Below are positions 25,900 through 37,055 of a DNA stretch of 64,000 bases, piece after piece. Made by a program: the position numbers and the translations under genes. The DNA is from Clavibacter capsici (GTDB lineage: Bacteria > Actinomycetota > Actinomycetes > Actinomycetales > Microbacteriaceae). The stretch spans positions 868,001 through 932,000 of the forward strand of contig NZ_CP012573.1 in assembly GCF_001280205.1 (NCBI RefSeq). Reading direction: 5' to 3'. Numbering within the stretch: the stretch's first letter is position 1; every line of letters starts with the position of its first letter. A model generated the notes under the pieces. The model had not been told where the DNA came from. It did no database searches and worked only from the letters and a program-made list of their open reading frames with translations.

Positions 25900-27315
25900 T
25901 CAACTGACGTTCCCGGCGTAGTCCGCGTCGCGCGTCTCGCGGCTGATGACGAGCGCCACCAGCGTGATGGCGGCCATCGCGCTCAGGTACACGCCGACGA
26001 GCAGCACGTTCCCGTCGAGGAGCTGCCAGAGCGCCACCGCGATGAACGGCGCGACCGCGGCGCCGAGGATGCTCGCGACGTTGTAGCTGATCGCGGATCC
26101 CGTGTAGCGCACGTTCGTCGGGAACAGCTCCGGCAGCACGGCGCCCATGGGGCCGAAGGTGAGGCCCATGAGCGTGAAGCCGATGATGAGGAGCGCCATG
26201 GTGCCTGCGAAGCCGCCCGCGAACAGGGGCACGAAGAGCAGGCCGAAGACCAGGATCCCGAGGGTCGTCGCGATGAGCATCTTGCGGCGGCCGTACCTCT
26301 CGGCGAGCGGCCCCGAGACCATGGTGAAGATGCCGAAGAACACGACGCCCACGATGAGCATCAGCAGGAAGTCGTTGCGCGCGTAGCCGAGGCCCGCGGC
26401 GAACGTGTCCGGGTTGAACGGCTTGCCGGCGGCGGTCGCGGCGGCCTCGGCGGTGGCCGCGTCGCGCGCCGTGGTGCCGTAGGTGAGCGTGAACGTCGTC
26501 ATCAGGTAGAAGAGCGTGTAGGTCGCCAGCATGATGAAGGTGCCGAGGATCAGGGGGCGCCAGCTCGTGACGAACACGCGCGCGACGGGCAGCTTCGCCA
26601 CCTCGCCGGAGTCGACGACCTTCTGGAACGCGGGCGTCTCGATGAGCTTGAGGCGCACGTAGAGCCCGACGATCACGAGCACGGCGCTCGCGAGGAACGG
26701 CACGCGCCAGCCCCACGACTGGAACTGCTCGGGGCTGAGGCCGAGGCTCAGCGCGAGGAAGACGCCGTTCGCGACGATGAAGCCGATGGGCGCGCCGAGC
26801 TGCGGGAACGTGCCGTAGATGGCGCGCTTGCCGGCGGGCGCGTTCTCGGTCGCCAGCAGCGCCGCGCCGCTCCACTCGCCGCCGAGGCCGAGGCCCTGGC
26901 CGAAGCGCATGATCACGAGGAGCGCGGGCGCCGCGACCTCCCAGCCGGGCGTGAGCGCGGTGGGCAGGCAGCCGATGAGCACGGTCGCGATGCCCATGGT
27001 GAGCAGCGACGCCACGAGCGTCCCCTTGCGGCCGATGCGGTCGCCGAAGTGGCCGAAGAGGATGGATCCGATGGGCCGGGCGATGAACGCGACGCCGAAC
27101 ACCGCGAACGACGCGAGCTGCGCGACGGTCGGGTCGTCGTTCGCGAAGAACAGCGCGGGGAAGACGAGCACGGCGGCGGTCGCGTAGACGTAGAAGTCGT
27201 AGAACTCGATCGACGTGCCGATGAGGCTCGCGATGATGACGCGCGAGCGCGAGTTCCCGGCGGGCGGGGTGGTGGAGGGGGTGGCGGCGGTGCGGGCCGC
27301 GGGGGTCGTGGACAT
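25900..27315 (-). CDS. MFS transporter, metabolite:H+ symporter (MHS) family, copy 2
   Basis: 471 residues, 12 membrane segments. It shows the same signatures as copy 1 (GTSIEFYDFYVYATAA, GHFGDRIGRKGTL, NAPAGKRAIYGTFPQLGAP). The two probably arose by tandem duplication and then diverged, mostly in the C-terminal half. A -10 box TAGGCT at 27441-27446 on the minus strand would give a leader of about 120 bases. The 187-base gap upstream (27316-27502) otherwise shows only GC-rich sequence. Confidence 0.9.
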   Translation of the reverse strand: MSTTPAARTAATPSTTPPAGNSRSRVIIASLIGTSIEFYDFYVYATAAVLVFPALFFANDDPTVAQLASFAVFGVAFIARPIGSILFGHFGDRIGRKGTLVASLLTMGIATVLIGCLPTALTPGWEVAAPALLVIMRFGQGLGLGGEWSGAALLATENAPAGKRAIYGTFPQLGAPIGFIVANGVFLALSLGLSPEQFQSWGWRVPFLASAVLVIVGLYVRLKLIETPAFQKVVDSGEVAKLPVARVFVTSWRPLILGTFIMLATYTLFYLMTTFTLTYGTTARDAATAEAAATAAGKPFNPDTFAAGLGYARNDFLLMLIVGVVFFGIFTMVSGPLAERYGRRKMLIATTLGILVFGLLFVPLFAGGFAGTMALLIIGFTLMGLTFGPMGAVLPELFPTNVRYTGSAISYNVASILGAAVAPFIAVALWQLLDGNVLLVGVYLSAMAAITLVALVISRETRDADYAGNVS

Positions 27316-27502
27316 GCGGGGAGACGGCTTTCGGCTGATGCGGCGTGAGCGGCAGGGGCGCGCGGAGGGGCGGGCGCGCCGGTCGGGCGCGGGCGCCGGG
27401 TGCGGCGGGAGTCGAGGGGGCCACTCGTGATGGCTCCCTGAGCCTACGCCCGCCGGGGAGTCGGCTGGGAATCCGGGGGCGGGGTTGCAGAGGTGGCGCG
27501 GG

Positions 27503-28771
27503 TCAGCCGCCGGTGGGCGTCGGGGCGGGTGCCGGCAGCGGAGCGTCTACCGCGCCCGCGACCGCGGCGCGCGGCAGGAGCCGGGGCAGGCCGACGGCGG
27601 CGGCGACGGGGAGCGCCGCGAGGATCCCCCAGGCCAGCGCGGGCGCCGTGTCGAGCAGCGCGCCGACCGCGCTGCCGCCCACCAGCACCGCGACCCCGCC
27701 GCAGCTCGCCAGCAGCCCGTAGTAGGAGGCGGTGGGGCGGCCGGCCGCGAAGGCCGGCACGAGCTCCATCGTCACGGGGCCGACGAGCATGTGCGCGACG
27801 GTCAGGCACACGATCAGCACCGCGACGGGAGCGAGCACGGCGCCGGCCGGCGGTGGCACCGCGGCGGCGAGGGCGACCGCGGCGAACCCGACGGCGCTCG
27901 TGCCGAAGCCCAGGGCGAGCGCGCGGGCGGGTCCGATGCGGCGGGCGAGGAGCGCGACCGGCCACTGCAGCGAGATGGTGAGGAGCGAGACGGCGAGGAA
28001 CGCGGATCCGACGGCGCCCGCCCCGGCGCCCGCGCGGCCGAGCTCGAGCGGCAGGCCGAGGTAGAGCTGGTTGTAGGCGAGGAGGTCGACGGCGAAGAGG
28101 GCGGCGTAGGCGAGGAAGCGGCGGTCGCGGACGGCGGCCCACGGGTCGCGCGGCGTCCTGGTGCCGGCCGCCCGATCGGCTGCGGCCGAGCGGCCGGCGC
28201 CCGTCGGGATCACGCACCGGAGCGCCACCCCGACGACCGTGAAGAGCGCGGCCGCCGACAGGGCGGTCGTCGCGAAGCCGTGGCCGAGGAGCGCCGCGCC
28301 GACGAGCGGACCCGTGGCGGCGCCGACCTCGCCCACCAGCACGAGCGCCGCGAACAGCGACGGGCGTCCCGGCCCTCGCGTCTCCCGGGCGCGGACGTCC
28401 GCGGCGGCGACGAGGCTCTGCAGCGCCGGGCTGAAGAGCGCGCCGCCGAGCCCCGTGAGGATCGCGCCGAGGAGGAAGCCCGGCAGGTCCGCGGCCAGCG
28501 CGAGGCCGAGGTAGCCGGAGACGCGCACGGCGCAGCCGGCCGTGATGAGGATCCGCGGGCCGAACCGGTCGGCGAGCATCCCGCCGAGGAGGAAGAGGCC
28601 CTGCTGGCTGAAGGTGCGTGCGCCGAGGACCACGCCGATCGCGAGGGCGCCGAGCCCGAGGTCGTCGCGCATGACGGTCGCGAGGAACGGCACGACGGCG
28701 TAGAAGCCCACGTTGAAGACGAGCTGGCTGCCGAGGAGCACCGCGGGGCGGGGGCGGGCTCCAGCGGGCAT
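27503..28771 (-). CDS. MFS efflux-type transporter
   Basis: 422 residues, about 12 hydrophobic segments, from a different MFS branch to the two MHS genes. It carries loop motif ADRFGPRILI between helices 2 and 3, and resembles drug-efflux permeases of the MdtH/YfcJ kind; the substrate is unknown. The ATG at 28771 has GAGGAGG 11 bases upstream. A GTG at 28813 is an alternative: it lies exactly six bases after -10 TAGGGT (28820-28825), fits the leaderless pattern, and would add 14 mostly basic residues. Confidence 0.85.
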   Translation of the reverse strand: MPAGARPRPAVLLGSQLVFNVGFYAVVPFLATVMRDDLGLGALAIGVVLGARTFSQQGLFLLGGMLADRFGPRILITAGCAVRVSGYLGLALAADLPGFLLGAILTGLGGALFSPALQSLVAAADVRARETRGPGRPSLFAALVLVGEVGAATGPLVGAALLGHGFATTALSAAALFTVVGVALRCVIPTGAGRSAAADRAAGTRTPRDPWAAVRDRRFLAYAALFAVDLLAYNQLYLGLPLELGRAGAGAGAVGSAFLAVSLLTISLQWPVALLARRIGPARALALGFGTSAVGFAAVALAAAVPPPAGAVLAPVAVLIVCLTVAHMLVGPVTMELVPAFAAGRPTASYYGLLASCGGVAVLVGGSAVGALLDTAPALAWGILAALPVAAAVGLPRLLPRAAVAGAVDAPLPAPAPTPTGG

Positions 28772-28955
28772 GCGGCGTCGGACCTCCTCGCGGCGTCGGG
28801 CGGTCCGACGCACCGACCGACCCTAGTGACAGCGGTTCTCCGGAGCGAATCCGGTGCGGGCCCGATGGCGGGACGAGCGTTCCGTAGGGTCGGGGCAGGC
28901 GCCCCGTCGGATCCCGTGCCGCGGGACCGCCGTCGCCGACGACGCGAGGAGCCGC

Positions 28956-29264
28956 ATGGAGCACGAGACCGGACGCATCGTCCTCCCGAACGTCGCGAAG
29001 GTGCTCGGCGCGGTCGCGCTCGTGTCCTTCGGCACCGGCTACTGGTACGCGGCGATCCCGTGCGTCGTCGTCGTGGTGCTCTGCGTCCTGCAGCTGCGGC
29101 GCTGGACGCAGCGCGAGCTCGAGGAGCGCGCCCGACTCGGGGAGTCGCCGACCGAGGAGGAGCAGGAGGCCGCCCCGCGGTGGGACGCGGACGGCGGGAT
29201 CTCGCTGGGCCCGCGCCCGGACGGGGATCGAGCGGACGAGGATCGGCCGGACGCCCCGCGCTAG
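28956..29264 (+). CDS. Small membrane protein with acidic tail
   Basis: 102 residues. A hydrophobic hairpin covers about 13-45 (VLGAVALVSFG, then AAIPCVVVVVLCVLQL). The rest is a charged Glu/Asp/Arg-rich cytoplasmic tail. It is not assigned to a family I recognise. A -10 box TAGGGT (28885-28890) and GAGGAG before the ATG support expression. It is divergent from the MFS gene and convergent with ribH. Confidence 0.6.
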   Translation: MEHETGRIVLPNVAKVLGAVALVSFGTGYWYAAIPCVVVVVLCVLQLRRWTQRELEERARLGESPTEEEQEAAPRWDADGGISLGPRPDGDRADEDRPDAPR

Positions 29265-29292
29265 CACGGCGAGGGGAGTCCGGCCGGGCCGA

Positions 29293-29775
29293 TCACGCCC
29301 CGCGGATCCCCTTCAGCAGCAGCGCGGTGGTGACCGCGGCCTCGGCCGCCTCGGCGCCCTTGTCCTCCTTCGAGCCCGGGAGCCCCGCGCGGTCGATGCC
29401 CTGCTGCTCGTCGTCGAGCGTGAGCAGCCCGAAGCCGATCGGCTTGCCGGTGAGGAGCGATGCCTGCGTGAGCCCGGAGGTCGCGGCGTCGGAGACGTAC
29501 TCGAAGTGCGGGGTGCCGCCGCGGATGATGACGCCGAGCGCGACGACCGCGTCGGCTCCCGCATCCAGCGCCGCGCGCGCGACCACGGGCAGCTCGAAGC
29601 TGCCGGGTACGCGGATCACCGTGGTGGTGACGCCGGCCGCGTCGAGCACGCGCTGCGCGCCCGCGAGGAGGCCCGCGCTGATCTCGTCGTGCCAGCGTCC
29701 GGCGACGACGGTGACCCGGAGGCCCGTCCCGTCGAGCGCGGTGGGGTCGATCTCGGGTGCTCCGTGTCCGCTCAT
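29293..29775 (-). CDS. ribH: 6,7-dimethyl-8-ribityllumazine synthase
   Basis: Joins the ribityl-pyrimidine with dihydroxybutanone phosphate to form lumazine, the penultimate riboflavin step. 160 residues. The motifs VPGSFELPVVA, ALGVIIRGGTPHFEYV (catalytic His) and GKPIGFGLLT match the family. Last gene of the rib operon; its ATG overlaps the ribBA stop by four bases. Confidence 0.96.
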   Translation of the reverse strand: MSGHGAPEIDPTALDGTGLRVTVVAGRWHDEISAGLLAGAQRVLDAAGVTTTVIRVPGSFELPVVARAALDAGADAVVALGVIIRGGTPHFEYVSDAATSGLTQASLLTGKPIGFGLLTLDDEQQGIDRAGLPGSKEDKGAEAAEAAVTTALLLKGIRGA

Positions 29776-31130
29776 GCGGTCTCCTCCTCAGGGGTGGTGA
29801 TGGTGGTCGTGGCGGCGGTCGCCGTGGTGGTGCGCAGCCCGTCGGGCGCCTCCGCGTCCGGGTAGGCGTCGGGGCCGATGTGCATGTCGGTGTCGAGCAC
29901 CATGCGGTGCCCCATCCGGTCGCGCTTCGTCTCGAGGTAGCCCGCGTTCACGTCGTTGACGCCCACGACGAGCGGCACGCGCTCCGTCACCTCGACGCCG
30001 TGCGCCTCGAGCTGACGGACCTTCTCGGGGTTGTTGGTGAGCAGGCGCACGTCCTCGATCCCCATCTCCTGCAGGATCGCGGACGCCGCGCCGTAGTCGC
30101 GCGCGTCCGCGGGCAGGCCGAGGGCGACGTTGGCGTCGAGCGTGTCGAAGCCGTCCTCCTGCAGCCGGTAGGCGCGCAGCTTGTTGACCAGGCCGATGCC
30201 GCGTCCCTCGTGCCCGCGCAGGTACACGACCACGCCGCCGGTGCGCTGGATCTCGTCGAGCGCCGCGTCGAGCTGCGGCCCGCACTCGCACTTGAGGGAT
30301 CCGAGCGCCTCGCCCGTCAGGCACTCCGAGTGCACGCGCACCAGGGTGCCGTGCGCGCTCGGCTCGCCCGCGACGATCGCGACGTGGTCGGCGCCCGTCG
30401 TGCGGTCGCGGTAGGCGCGCAGCCTGACCGTGCCGTGCGTGGTGGGCACGGTGGTCTCGACCTCGAAGATCACGCGCGACGCCTCGGGGATCTCCACCGC
30501 CGGCTCCAGCGCCCGGTCGCAGTGGAACTCCTCCAGGTGCGCCTTCAGCGCCTCGATCGTGACGACGAGCACGCCCTCGCGCTCGCCGAGGGCGAGGAGG
30601 CCGGGCAGGCGCATCATCTCGCCGTCGTCCTGCACGATCTCGCTGATCGCGCCGACGGGCGTGAGGCCCGCGAGCGTGAGCAGGTCGACCGCGGCCTCGG
30701 TGTGGCCGTCGCGCTCGCGCACGCCGCCGTCCACCGCGCGCAGCGGGAGGATGTGGCCGGGCCGGTGCAGGCTCGTCGGCACGCTGTCGAGGTCGGCGAG
30801 CACGCGGAGGGTGTGCGCGCGGTCGGACGCGCTGATGCCCGTGGACAGCCGGTCGGCCGCGTCCACGGAGACCGTGTACGCGGTGCCGCGCGGATCCCGG
30901 TTGTCGGCCACCATGAGCGGCAGCTCCAGCCGGTCGGCGATCTCGTTCGTCATGGGCGCGCAGATGAACCCGGACGAGTGCTTCACCAGCCAGGCCACCC
31001 ACTCGGGCGAGGCGGACTCGGCGGCGAGCAGCACGTCGCCCTCGTTCTCGCGGCCCTCGTCGTCGACGACGATCACGGGCCGGCCGGCGCGCAGCTCCTG
31101 CAGCGCGGCGGGGATGTCGGCGAGGCTCAC
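29772..31130 (-). CDS. ribBA: Bifunctional 3,4-dihydroxy-2-butanone-4-phosphate synthase / GTP cyclohydrolase II
   Basis: 452 residues. The N-terminal RibB domain (to about residue 200) has DDEGRENEGD and the H/R residues in LHRPGHILPLRA. The C-terminal RibA domain has the zinc-binding C-x-TGEALGSLKCECG cluster and YLRGHEGRGIGL. It supplies both precursors of lumazine. The GTG start overlaps the ribE stop (GTGA). Both active sites look intact. Confidence 0.95.
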   Translation of the reverse strand: MSLADIPAALQELRAGRPVIVVDDEGRENEGDVLLAAESASPEWVAWLVKHSSGFICAPMTNEIADRLELPLMVADNRDPRGTAYTVSVDAADRLSTGISASDRAHTLRVLADLDSVPTSLHRPGHILPLRAVDGGVRERDGHTEAAVDLLTLAGLTPVGAISEIVQDDGEMMRLPGLLALGEREGVLVVTIEALKAHLEEFHCDRALEPAVEIPEASRVIFEVETTVPTTHGTVRLRAYRDRTTGADHVAIVAGEPSAHGTLVRVHSECLTGEALGSLKCECGPQLDAALDEIQRTGGVVVYLRGHEGRGIGLVNKLRAYRLQEDGFDTLDANVALGLPADARDYGAASAILQEMGIEDVRLLTNNPEKVRQLEAHGVEVTERVPLVVGVNDVNAGYLETKRDRMGHRMVLDTDMHIGPDAYPDAEAPDGLRTTTATAATTTITTPEEETA

Positions 31131-31768
31131 GAGCGGGCCTCCGTCCGGCCGTCGCGCGCGTCGAGCGCGAGCATCCGCTGCACGTGGCGGGCGAGGACGT
31201 CGGTCTCGAGGTTCACCTCGTCGCCGGGCTCGAGCGCGCCGAGCGTGGTGGCGGTGAGCGTCTCGGGGATGAGCGACACCTCGAACCACGCGTCCTCCGC
31301 GGGCACGTCGGTGGGGCTGACGGCGCTCACGGTGAGGCTCACGCCCTGCACGGTGATGGATCCGCGGTCCACCACGAGCGGCGACAGGTCGGCGGGCAGC
31401 GAGAAGCGGAGGATCCGCCACGCCTCTCCCGGCGTGGTCGCGAGCAGGCGCCCGGTGCCGTCGACGTGGCCCTGCACGATGTGGCCGCCGAGCCGGTCGC
31501 CGACGCGCGCGGCGCGCTCGAGGTTCACGGGGTCGCCCACCGCGAGCCGCCCGAGCGAGCTCATCACGAGCGTCTGCCGCATGACGTCGGCCGTGAACCC
31601 CTCGGGCGTCTGCGCGACGACCGTGAGGCACACGCCGTCGACGCTGATGGAGTCGCCGTGCCGGGCGTCGGACACCGCGAGCGGCGCCTCCACCGTGATC
31701 CGGGCGGAGTCGCCCTCGGTCTCGAGCGCGAGGACGCGTCCGCGCTCCTCGATGATCCCTGTGAACAT
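31127..31768 (-). CDS. ribE: Riboflavin synthase, alpha chain
   Basis: Dismutates two lumazines to riboflavin. 213 residues in two homologous beta-barrel halves. The N-terminal MFTGIIEERGRV is the family signature; paired motifs GDSISVDGVCLTV and RGSITVQGVSLTV mark the two halves, with GHIVQGHVDGTG between them. The ATG shares one base with the ribD stop, and the stop overlaps the ribBA GTG. Confidence 0.95.
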   Translation of the reverse strand: MFTGIIEERGRVLALETEGDSARITVEAPLAVSDARHGDSISVDGVCLTVVAQTPEGFTADVMRQTLVMSSLGRLAVGDPVNLERAARVGDRLGGHIVQGHVDGTGRLLATTPGEAWRILRFSLPADLSPLVVDRGSITVQGVSLTVSAVSPTDVPAEDAWFEVSLIPETLTATTLGALEPGDEVNLETDVLARHVQRMLALDARDGRTEARS

Positions 31769-32820
31769 CACTGGCCTTCCGTGGTGGGTCGCGCGATCAC
31801 GAGGAGGTCGTCCCCGAGCCGCGTCGTGCTGATGAGGGTGAGTCGGTGGGCGGCCGGCATGCTCGGCACGCCGAGGTCGCCGGTCGCGGTGCGGGGGCCG
31901 CCGAGGAGGACGGGCGCGAGGTAGGCGACCACCTCGTCCACGAGGCCGGCCGCGACGAGCGCGGAGACGATCGTGGGGCCGCCCTCGACGAACACGTGGC
32001 GGATGCCCCTCCGGCCGAGCTCGTCGAGCGCCGCCGCGGGGTCGTGGCCGGCGATGCGGACGAGGCGGCGCGGGTGCCGGTGCACGGCCGCGTCCTCCGG
32101 GATCGCGCGGTCGCCGAGCACGACGGGCGCGGGCTGGTGCGGGTACGGGATGCCGTCCGGCCGGCGGGCGGTGAGCGCGGGGTCGTCGGCGAGGACGGTG
32201 CCCGTGCCCACGAGGATCGCGTCGGCCTCCGTGCGGCGGCGGTGCACGTCCTCCCGGGCGGCGGCTCCGGTGATCCAGCGGCTGGTGCCGTCGGCGGCGG
32301 CGATGCGGCCGTCGAGGCTGGAGGCCCACTTCGCCGTGACGAAGGGGCGGCCGAGCCGGGCGGATCCGAGCCACACGCGCAGGAACGCCTCCGCGTCCTC
32401 CGCCAGCACGCCCGCGACGACCTCGACGCCGGCCGCGCGCAGCCGGGCCGCGCCGCCGGAGGACGCGGCGCCCGGGTCGGCGACGGCGTAGGCGACGCGC
32501 GCGACGCCCGCCTCGACGAGCGCGGCGGCGCACGGTCCGGTGCGGCCGGTGTGGTTGCAGGGCTCGAGCGTGACGACCGCGGTCGCCCCGCGCGCGCCGC
32601 CCGCGGGCAGCTGCCGGAGCGCGTCGACCTCGGCGTGGGCGGATCCGGCGCCGCGGTGGCGGCCCTCGGCGATCACGCGGCCGGAGGCGTCGAGGATCAC
32701 GCAGCCGACGCGCGGGTTCGGCCCCCAGGCGGGACCCTCGGCGGCGAGCTCCAGGCCGCGGCGCATGGCGCTCTCGAGCGCGTCCGCGTGCGCGGGGCCT
32801 GCCGTCGGGTGGTCGTGCAT
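31768..32820 (-). CDS. ribD: Bifunctional diaminohydroxyphosphoribosylaminopyrimidine deaminase / 5-amino-6-ribosylamino-uracil reductase
   Basis: 350 residues. The deaminase half (to about residue 145) has the zinc site HAEVDAL and PCNHTGRTGPC. The reductase half has KWASSLDGRIA and GGPTIVSALV motifs. First gene of the rib operon. GAGGA lies five bases before the ATG, directly downstream of the FMN riboswitch, so initiation is the probable control point. Confidence 0.95.
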   Translation of the reverse strand: MHDHPTAGPAHADALESAMRRGLELAAEGPAWGPNPRVGCVILDASGRVIAEGRHRGAGSAHAEVDALRQLPAGGARGATAVVTLEPCNHTGRTGPCAAALVEAGVARVAYAVADPGAASSGGAARLRAAGVEVVAGVLAEDAEAFLRVWLGSARLGRPFVTAKWASSLDGRIAAADGTSRWITGAAAREDVHRRRTEADAILVGTGTVLADDPALTARRPDGIPYPHQPAPVVLGDRAIPEDAAVHRHPRRLVRIAGHDPAAALDELGRRGIRHVFVEGGPTIVSALVAAGLVDEVVAYLAPVLLGGPRTATGDLGVPSMPAAHRLTLISTTRLGDDLLVIARPTTEGQ

Positions 32821-32891
32821 GGTGTCCTCGTCCGTGGACGGACTCCGGGCGCGGTCGACGGACCTCGACGCCGGCAGGGTCGCTGGCGCCG

Positions 32892-33033
32892 CGTGCTGCC
32901 TCCCATCCGGACTTTAACCGTCGGTCCCGGAATCCCACCGGATCGGCGGACGAGGCTCCCGGGGACCCGGTCGCGCATCGTCCGTTCGCGGACTGTCACC
33001 GCCGGCTCGGACTTCCACCGACCCCGGAGCACG
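32892..33033 (-). promoter_or_regulatory. FMN riboswitch (RFN element)
   Basis: The minus strand carries the conserved RFN core. It has GGTCGGTGGAAGTCC near the 5' side, GGTGACAGTCC in the middle and CCGACGGTTAAAGTCCGGATG then GGGAGGCAGCACG at the 3' side. The closing stem pairs CGTGCT (33028-33033) with AGCACG (32892-32897). FMN binding would reduce rib expression. Between the aptamer and ribD, GTCCG and CGGAC form a small hairpin next to the ribD GAGGAC ribosome site. There is no T-run, so translational control is more likely than termination. Confidence 0.95.
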
Positions 33034-33044
33034 TGTATGGGTCG

Positions 33045-33050
33045 AGATTA
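33045..33050 (-). promoter_or_regulatory. -10 box of the riboflavin operon
   Basis: TAATCT on the minus strand lies about 11 bases before the first aptamer stem. Transcription starting near 33038 would include the whole riboswitch. No good -35 box is seen. Confidence 0.6.
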
Positions 33051-33100
33051 GCCCACGCGGCGGGGACGCAGGGGCCCGTGACGCTGCGCGACCTACGCCC

Positions 33101-35805
<2,705 letters not shown>

Positions 35806-35808
<3 letters not shown>

Positions 35809-36930
35809 ACGGCGGTGCTCGCCGCGCAGCCGGAGCAGGACCCGCGTCAGCCCGCGCGACTCGGCGTACCGCTCGCGGGCCCGGGCGCGCTCCTCCTCCT
35901 CGAGGATCCGGCGGGCCTCGTCGAGCTTCGCGAGCCTCTCCGCCTCCAGCTGCTCCGGGGTGAGGTCGCGCGCGTCGATGCCCCGGTCGGCCATGCCGAC
36001 GGCGATCCACGAGGCGCAGACCAGGATGACCTGGCAGATGAGGTTGAACCAGATCAGGAGACCGATGATCACCGCGAACGACGCGAGCAGCGGGTTGCGG
36101 CTCGCGCCGCCGAGGAGCGCGGTCCCGAGCACCTTGAGGACGCCCATCGCCACGCCGCCGAGGAGCGCGCCCTGCAGCAGCTGCGGCCGCGGGATCCGGA
36201 CGCCCGACAGGATCCGGTACGCCCCCGCGAGCACGGCCGTGTCGAGCGCGAGCACGAGGGCGAGGCCCACGGTGCGGCCGACGACGATCGCCAGCAGCGA
36301 GTCCTCGCCCACCTGCACCAGGCGGAACACGAAGCCCAGCAGGCCCGTGCTCACGACCGACAGCGCCGCCGAGAGCACCATCGCGAGCGCGAAGACCAGG
36401 GCGAGCCCCAGGTCCTTCACCTTGAGCCACAGGAAGAACGTGGTGGGCGGAGGCAGCTCGAAGATGCGCCGCACGGAGTCGCGCGTGGACGCGAGCCAGC
36501 CGAGGGCGGTCACGAGCAGGCCGATGGACCCGATGATCCCGGTCGCCCGCACGGCGTCCGACGCGAGCAGCGCCTGCGGGTCCTCGATCGCCCCGCCCTC
36601 GCCGAACAGCCCGGGGACCGCGCCCTGGATGAGCGACAGCAGGGAGTCGAGGAGCGCCGGGTTGCCGGCGAGCACGGATCCCGCGACCGAGAACCCGACC
36701 GCGAGGGCCGCGAACACCGCGAAGACCGCCTGGTACGACATGCCGGCCGCGAGGATGGGGCCGCCCGCGGCACCGTAGGCGAGGAACACCCGCACGGGCT
36801 TCAGCTCCATGACCCGCGCGATGAGGGCCGGGATGCCGGTGGGCGCCGGGCCGTCGGCGGGCGTCGCGCCGGTCGCGGGGGATCCGGGTGCGGGGCGCTC
36901 GGGGCGTCCGCGGCCGTCGGGGGCGGTCAT
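35806..36930 (-). CDS. YihY/BrkB-family membrane protein
   Basis: 374 residues with six main hydrophobic segments between about 45 and 325. An Arg/Glu-rich coiled-coil-like tail follows (EQLEAERLAKLDEARRI). Family members were once called ribonuclease BN by mistake; the true function is unknown. The N-terminal 40 residues are Pro/Gly-rich. The ATG follows TATCCT by six bases. Confidence 0.88.
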
Positions 36931-36936
36931 CCCCCG

Positions 36937-36942
36937 AGGATA
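36937..36942 (-). promoter_or_regulatory. -10 box of a probable leaderless promoter (YihY gene)
   Basis: TATCCT on the minus strand, then six bases, then the ATG at 36930. It faces away from the ptsI promoter (-10 TAGCGT, 36962-36967). Confidence 0.55.
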
Positions 36943-37055
36943 CGGCGCTCCGGGCCCCTGGTAGCGTGGACGGGCCGTTCCGGCAGCCCGGCCGGACCGC
37001 CGCTCGCGCGGACGCCACCCGACCGCGCGGCCCGCACCCGAACGAGGGAGTCCCT

